A stretch of DNA of 8,815 bases from an uncultured Ellagibacter sp. (lineage in GTDB: Bacteria > Actinomycetota > Coriobacteriia > Coriobacteriales > Eggerthellaceae), in contig CAKTSW010000040.1 of the NCBI GenBank assembly GCA_934613165.1, positions 1-8,815 on the forward strand, given 5' to 3'. Below the pieces are notes generated by a model. It saw nothing but the letters and a program-made list of their open reading frames with translations, did not search any database and had not been told where the DNA came from. This document shows, piece by piece, positions 6,268-8,815 of the stretch. Numbering within the stretch: the stretch's first letter is position 1; every line of letters starts with the position of its first letter. Position numbers and translations under genes: made by a program.

Positions 6268-7293
6268 CTAAAAGACGTCCTCGAACAGCGACTTTCTCAA
6301 CGATTCCCGTTGCTGCGACCAGTCACTCGAACAGGCGCGCTTGCGAACCCCGAGTTTGCGGCACAGCGCGGCGACGAGCTGGTCGGTCATCATGGGGCTT
6401 TTCAGCTGAGCCCCCGTTACCGTCACCACCGACACCCCGCGCGTCGACAACGCCGCACGACGTATCGAGTCCGATGCGATTTTCTCAGCCCCTGTGTGGA
6501 ATGCGTCGCTGTCGTACTCGACGGCAACCTGCCGATCGGGCCAGTACAAATCGCACAGCCGATAGCGCTTCACCGGGTCGACGCCGCCGGACGCGTTCGT
6601 CTCGATACGGTAGTTGAGCTGCGCCGGCGGAAGCCCGTACCCGCCCAAGCGAACCGGCAGGGAAAGCAGCAGGTGCAGCCGCGCCTCCTGGGGCGACGCC
6701 GCGCCATCCGCGATGAACGAAAGCACACGGCGCGCTTTCTTAACACCGTAGGAAGACGGACTCTTCTCAAGGAGAGAAAGCAGCGTCGAACATGTCGCAA
6801 GCGGGCGCCGCTGCACAAGAGCACCTTCCCCATCGGGCGAGACGGCATACGTCCCGCACAACTCCATCCCCGCCATGGCAAGATGTGGAAGAGGAAGCTG
6901 GGTCGCAAGCTGGAGAAAACAAAGTTCAGGTAATGGAACCTTCAACCCAAAGGCTGCAGTAAGCCATCGAGTGGAATGATCTTGGCCCGACCGAACATGC
7001 GCAAAGCCCGACAGCACGCCCTTGCAAGCCCCATGACGCGTCGCGACTTCGTTGGTTTCCAAATGGATGCGCCCATCTGCGGCGATGCATTTTTCAAGCA
7101 AGGCCGCCCGATCGAGCGGAGGCTCGCTCGCTGCATCATACGAGAACCCGGGCGAACCAGATTGGAAAGCCGAAGAGGCCGCGGCACAAAGTTCGCGCGA
7201 GTAGCGGCGTGAAGACGAAGGCCCGACCGTAGCGGCAGCAACGCACGCAGCGAGCCTCCAAAAAGCGAATGCGGATGTCCCGAAAAGTTTCAT
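6268..7293 (-). CDS. DUF559/VSR-like endonuclease-fold protein of unknown role
   Basis: This 341-residue protein has a C-terminal domain resembling the DUF559/VSR branch of the PD-(D/E)XK nuclease fold. An acidic residue lies in a helix (SPQEARLHLLL, E203). Then come CDLYWP (D248), a strand VAVEYDSDAFH (E259, D261, H266), and a helix-strand pair ending GVSVVTVT (287-294). The middle contains PELCFLQLA (122-130) and MELCGTY (143-149), which I recognise from multi-copy hypothetical proteins of Coriobacteriia. I have no evidence for a substrate; a defence, toxin-antitoxin or mobile-element role is possible. No signal peptide is obvious, though FWRLAACVAAATV near the N-terminus is hydrophobic. 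Start choice is uncertain: a GTG at 7389 would add 32 residues, but that stretch has lower G/C at third positions and no domain-like content, so I prefer the ATG at 7293. Neither start has a good Shine-Dalgarno. The gene sits between inverted arrays A1 and A2 and has its own terminator. Its codons are less GC-biased than those of priA or rpoD. Confidence 0.82.
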   Translation of the reverse strand: MKLFGTSAFAFWRLAACVAAATVGPSSSRRYSRELCAAASSAFQSGSPGFSYDAASEPPLDRAALLEKCIAADGRIHLETNEVATRHGACKGVLSGFAHVRSGQDHSTRWLTAAFGLKVPLPELCFLQLATQLPLPHLAMAGMELCGTYAVSPDGEGALVQRRPLATCSTLLSLLEKSPSSYGVKKARRVLSFIADGAASPQEARLHLLLSLPVRLGGYGLPPAQLNYRIETNASGGVDPVKRYRLCDLYWPDRQVAVEYDSDAFHTGAEKIASDSIRRAALSTRGVSVVTVTGAQLKSPMMTDQLVAALCRKLGVRKRACSSDWSQQRESLRKSLFEDVF

Positions 7294-7593
7294 AGCCGAA
7301 GCGTACATACGACATCGAGCACCGGCTTCGCGAATAACGGGATCAATCAGACTCAAAGGGCATCTGGAAAACCGATCCTGCCCCGACACCGATTCTCTTC
7401 GTTTTCACAGGTTTCCAACACGGAATGCTCCAAATTCCTCAAGGGCAATCAGGTTGCGGGGGCAGCAGGGGTCTGAAGCGCATTCACCCATGGAGACAAT
7501 CGACAGCGCCGCAAGCACGATACGCAAAGGAAGGGCGCAATCGGCGTGTGCATTGCCGCTTTCGCGAACAGGGCGCCCGGAGAACTTGCCCGA
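7294..7593. other. Intergenic stretch with no recognisable gene
   Basis: This is the upstream region of the DUF559-like gene up to array A2. I see no convincing coding sequence, RNA gene or clear sigma-70 promoter on either strand. The gene's promoter should lie here. The best fragment is TTGGAA on the minus strand near 7412, but it has no matching -10. Confidence 0.5.
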
Positions 7594-7932
7594 ATGGCAG
7601 CCCGCGACGCTTTTGCAAAAGGGGGACGCCACCTTGAGCCTGAAGCGCGCGTCGAAATGGCAGCCTGAGACGGGTTTGCAAACGCATGGCCTGAAATACT
7701 CGCGCCTATGGCGGCCTGTGCCGGGTTTGCAAAGCGTAAACTCTCTCGAAAGCCTTCCGGTGGCAGCCTGCGACGGGTTTGCGCAAGACAAAAGGCCCAT
7801 AGCGTTTGCAAAGCCGTCGCAAGCTGCCATTGTGCACCCGGTTTTTCGCTTTCGATTTGCAAACCCGACCTTGCCCGCCATTTCAGAGGAAGTTTCGTGT
7901 CGCGTGTTTGCAAAGCCGGGCTTGGATGCCAC
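7594..7932. repeat. Palindromic array A2: second copy of the 26-bp / 51-bp-period inverted array
   Basis: The unit is the same as in A1. Plus-orientation units start at 7594, 7657, 7708 and 7760 (spacing 63, 51, 52). A 19-bp centre follows (7786-7804), then reverse-orientation units at 7805-7830, 7856-7881 and 7907-7932 (spacing 51, 51). A degenerate further reverse unit may lie near 7955-7980. Position-specific variants show that A2 is A1 turned round. The unit just before the centre starts GTGGC and has GCGC in place of the outer TTTGCAAA half in both, and the second unit after the centre carries GGGCAAG in both. The core 7657-7932 aligns without gaps to 5719-5994 on the other strand, with about two thirds of bases identical by hand count. 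It lies upstream of the DUF559-like gene and downstream of the metK terminator. Confidence 0.9.
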
Positions 7933-7976
7933 TTAGGAGAGCAACCACCCGGAAAGGATCGTCTCGTCACGTAGCT

Positions 7977-8135
7977 GAAGGCCGAAGCAAAAGCCGGATA
8001 CGGAAGCAACTCGAAAACGCAGGCGTGACCGAAGCAAGAGCAAAGACGGGACATGGAAACAACCCGAAAACATAGCCGCGGCCGGAGGCCTGAGCGAAGA
8101 CGGAACATGGCAGCAGCGCAAAACGCAGCCTGGCT
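7977..8135. repeat. Three tandem degenerate 53-bp repeats
   Basis: Units 7977-8029, 8030-8082 and 8083-8135 align without gaps. AAAAC recurs at 8014, 8067 and 8120, exactly 53 bp apart. Shared blocks include GAAGCAA, GACGG, ACATGG and AAAAC followed by a G/C-rich tail. The first two units agree at about two thirds of positions and the third is more diverged. The unit is not obviously the 51-bp unit of the neighbouring arrays, although ATGG and a later AAAC occur in both. No gene is seen. Confidence 0.7.
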
Positions 8136-8143
8136 GGGAACGC

Positions 8144-8174
8144 AAAAAGGGCGCCCGGGTAATCGGGCGCCCTT
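8144..8174 (-). terminator. Intrinsic terminator, probably of metK
   Basis: A perfect 11-bp stem (AAGGGCGCCCG at 8147-8157 with 8164-8174) has a 6-base loop and is followed on the minus strand by a T-run (8148 to 8144). It is the first clear terminator after the metK stop codon, about 256 bases downstream, implying a long 3' untranslated region. On the plus strand the stem is followed by GGCG, so it should not act rightwards. Confidence 0.88.
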
Positions 8175-8190
8175 GGCGAATCGGGTGGTT

Positions 8191-8332
8191 TAGGGGCATC
8201 GCACGCCTTGGGGCATCTTGCAGCCTCTTGCGACATCTCCCACCTTGGGGCAGCGGCATCCCCGGCTTACGGCATCTTGCGACATCTCCCACCTTGGGAC
8301 ATCCCCCGGCTTGCGGCATCTTGCGACTTGGC
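8191..8332. repeat. Short direct repeats in the presumed metK 3' untranslated region
   Basis: A 23-bp segment beginning CTTGCGACATC and ending CACCTTGGG is present identically at 8227-8249 and 8276-8298, 49 bp apart. A partial third copy (CTTGCGACTTGG) starts at 8320. Around these, GGCATC, CCTTGGGG and CCGGCTT recur. On the minus (transcribed) strand the region reads as irregular units starting GATGCC or GATGTC followed by a CAAG-type stretch. The rest of the gap to metK (8333-8430) shows nothing I can name. Confidence 0.75.
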
Positions 8333-8430
8333 CTTCAAGCTACGACCCAACATCGCGCGCCTGCCTCTTTCAAGCCGCACGCTTTGCGCTGCGCGATGCA
8401 AGCCCTTTTACCGACCGCAGGCTTGGCAGA

Positions 8431-8815
8431 TCACAGCCCGCATGCTTGACGAAGGGCTTCCACCTTGTCGGTCTTTTCCCAGGTGAACTCAGGAAGCTCG
8501 CGACCGAAGTGACCGTAGGCCGCGGTCTTGCGGTAGATCGGACGGCGCAAATCGAGCTCGTCGATGATGGCACCCGGACGCAGGTCGAACACCTCGTTGA
8601 CCGCGCGCTCGATGTCGGCCTCGGGCACATGCGCGGTGCCGAAGGTTTCCACCATGATGGAAACCGGCTTCGCGACGCCGATGGCGTAGGCGACCTGGAT
8701 CTCGCAGCGGTCGGCCAGGTCGGCGGCCACCACGTTCTTCGCGACCCAGCGTGCAGCGTAGGCGGCCGAGCGATCGACCTTCGTGCAATCCTTGCCCGAG
8801 AACGCGCCGCCGCCA
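8431..8815 (-). CDS. metK: S-adenosylmethionine synthetase (methionine adenosyltransferase), C-terminal part
   Basis: MetK makes S-adenosylmethionine from methionine and ATP in the cytoplasm and acts as a homotetramer in characterised relatives. Only the last 127 residues are in the window; the 5' two thirds lie beyond the right edge. The visible part opens with the family signature GGGAFSGKD and continues [17 protein letters not shown], then [20 protein letters not shown], and ends with the usual [12 protein letters not shown] and a tail [13 protein letters not shown]. All of this matches the C-terminal domain of MetK from memory. The stop is TGA at 8431-8433. The gene runs in the same direction as the others but is separated from them by about 1.1 kb of repeats and a terminator. 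Its product is the methyl donor used by RlmKL at the other end of the window, a connection that need not be regulatory. Confidence 0.96.
   Translation of the reverse strand, partial: GGGAFSGKDCTKVDRSAAYAARWVAKNVVAADLADRCEIQVAYAIGVAKPVSIMVETFGTAHVPEADIERAVNEVFDLRPGAIIDELDLRRPIYRKTAAYGHFGRELPEFTWEKTDKVEALRQACGL

Noticed and set aside
7294..7389. GTG start at 7389 for the DUF559-like gene
   Set aside because: The only support is a weak GAAGAG upstream. The 32 extra residues have lower G/C at third positions than the rest of the gene and no domain-like content. It cannot be fully excluded.
7405..8319. Minus-strand reading frames through array A2 and the 53-bp repeats
   Set aside because: Their apparent peptides are periodic consequences of the repeats, and the frames lack ribosome-binding sites. 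Coding constraint is not consistent between the two halves of the array.

Overview
The window looks like chromosomal DNA of a high-GC actinobacterium, most probably class Coriobacteriia (Eggerthella/Gordonibacter/Slackia-like). This rests on the strong G/C third-position bias of the housekeeping genes, the type of primary sigma factor, and a nuclease-like protein that I associate with that class. The genus is an inference. All five recognisable genes lie on the minus strand, so transcription runs from the high-coordinate end: metK (3' end only), a DUF559/VSR-like endonuclease-fold gene, priA, rpoD (primary sigma factor) and rlmKL (cut by the left edge). The long plus-strand reading frames opposite them are GC-bias shadows.

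Housekeeping part (1-5633). rlmKL encodes a bifunctional 23S rRNA guanine methyltransferase. Its N-terminal (RlmL) half keeps the fold but appears to have lost its catalytic motifs, while the RlmK half keeps its cofactor motif. A strong intrinsic terminator separates it from rpoD. rpoD has an extended -10 promoter in the short AT-rich gap after priA, and a GC-rich hairpin in its leader. priA encodes a complete 784-residue primosomal helicase. An extended -10 lies exactly seven bases before its ATG, so the mRNA is probably leaderless.

Accessory part (5634-8430). This is mostly non-coding and repeat-rich. It contains two copies of an unusual palindromic array, at 5668-6044 and 7594-7932. Each is built from 26-bp units repeated about every 51 bp: several in one orientation, a 19-bp centre, then several in the opposite orientation. 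The two arrays are in opposite orientation to each other, and a 276-bp core aligns without gaps. They flank the nuclease-like gene (6268-7293). Predicted terminators and the priA promoter place both arrays outside the predicted transcripts. Next to them lie three tandem 53-bp repeats (7977-8135), a metK terminator (8144-8174), and a second family of short direct repeats (8191-8332) that would fall in the long metK 3' untranslated region.

The housekeeping genes serve methyl-donor synthesis (MetK makes the S-adenosylmethionine that RlmKL uses), replication restart and general transcription. The two palindromic arrays around the nuclease-like gene are the best candidate in this window for something undescribed.
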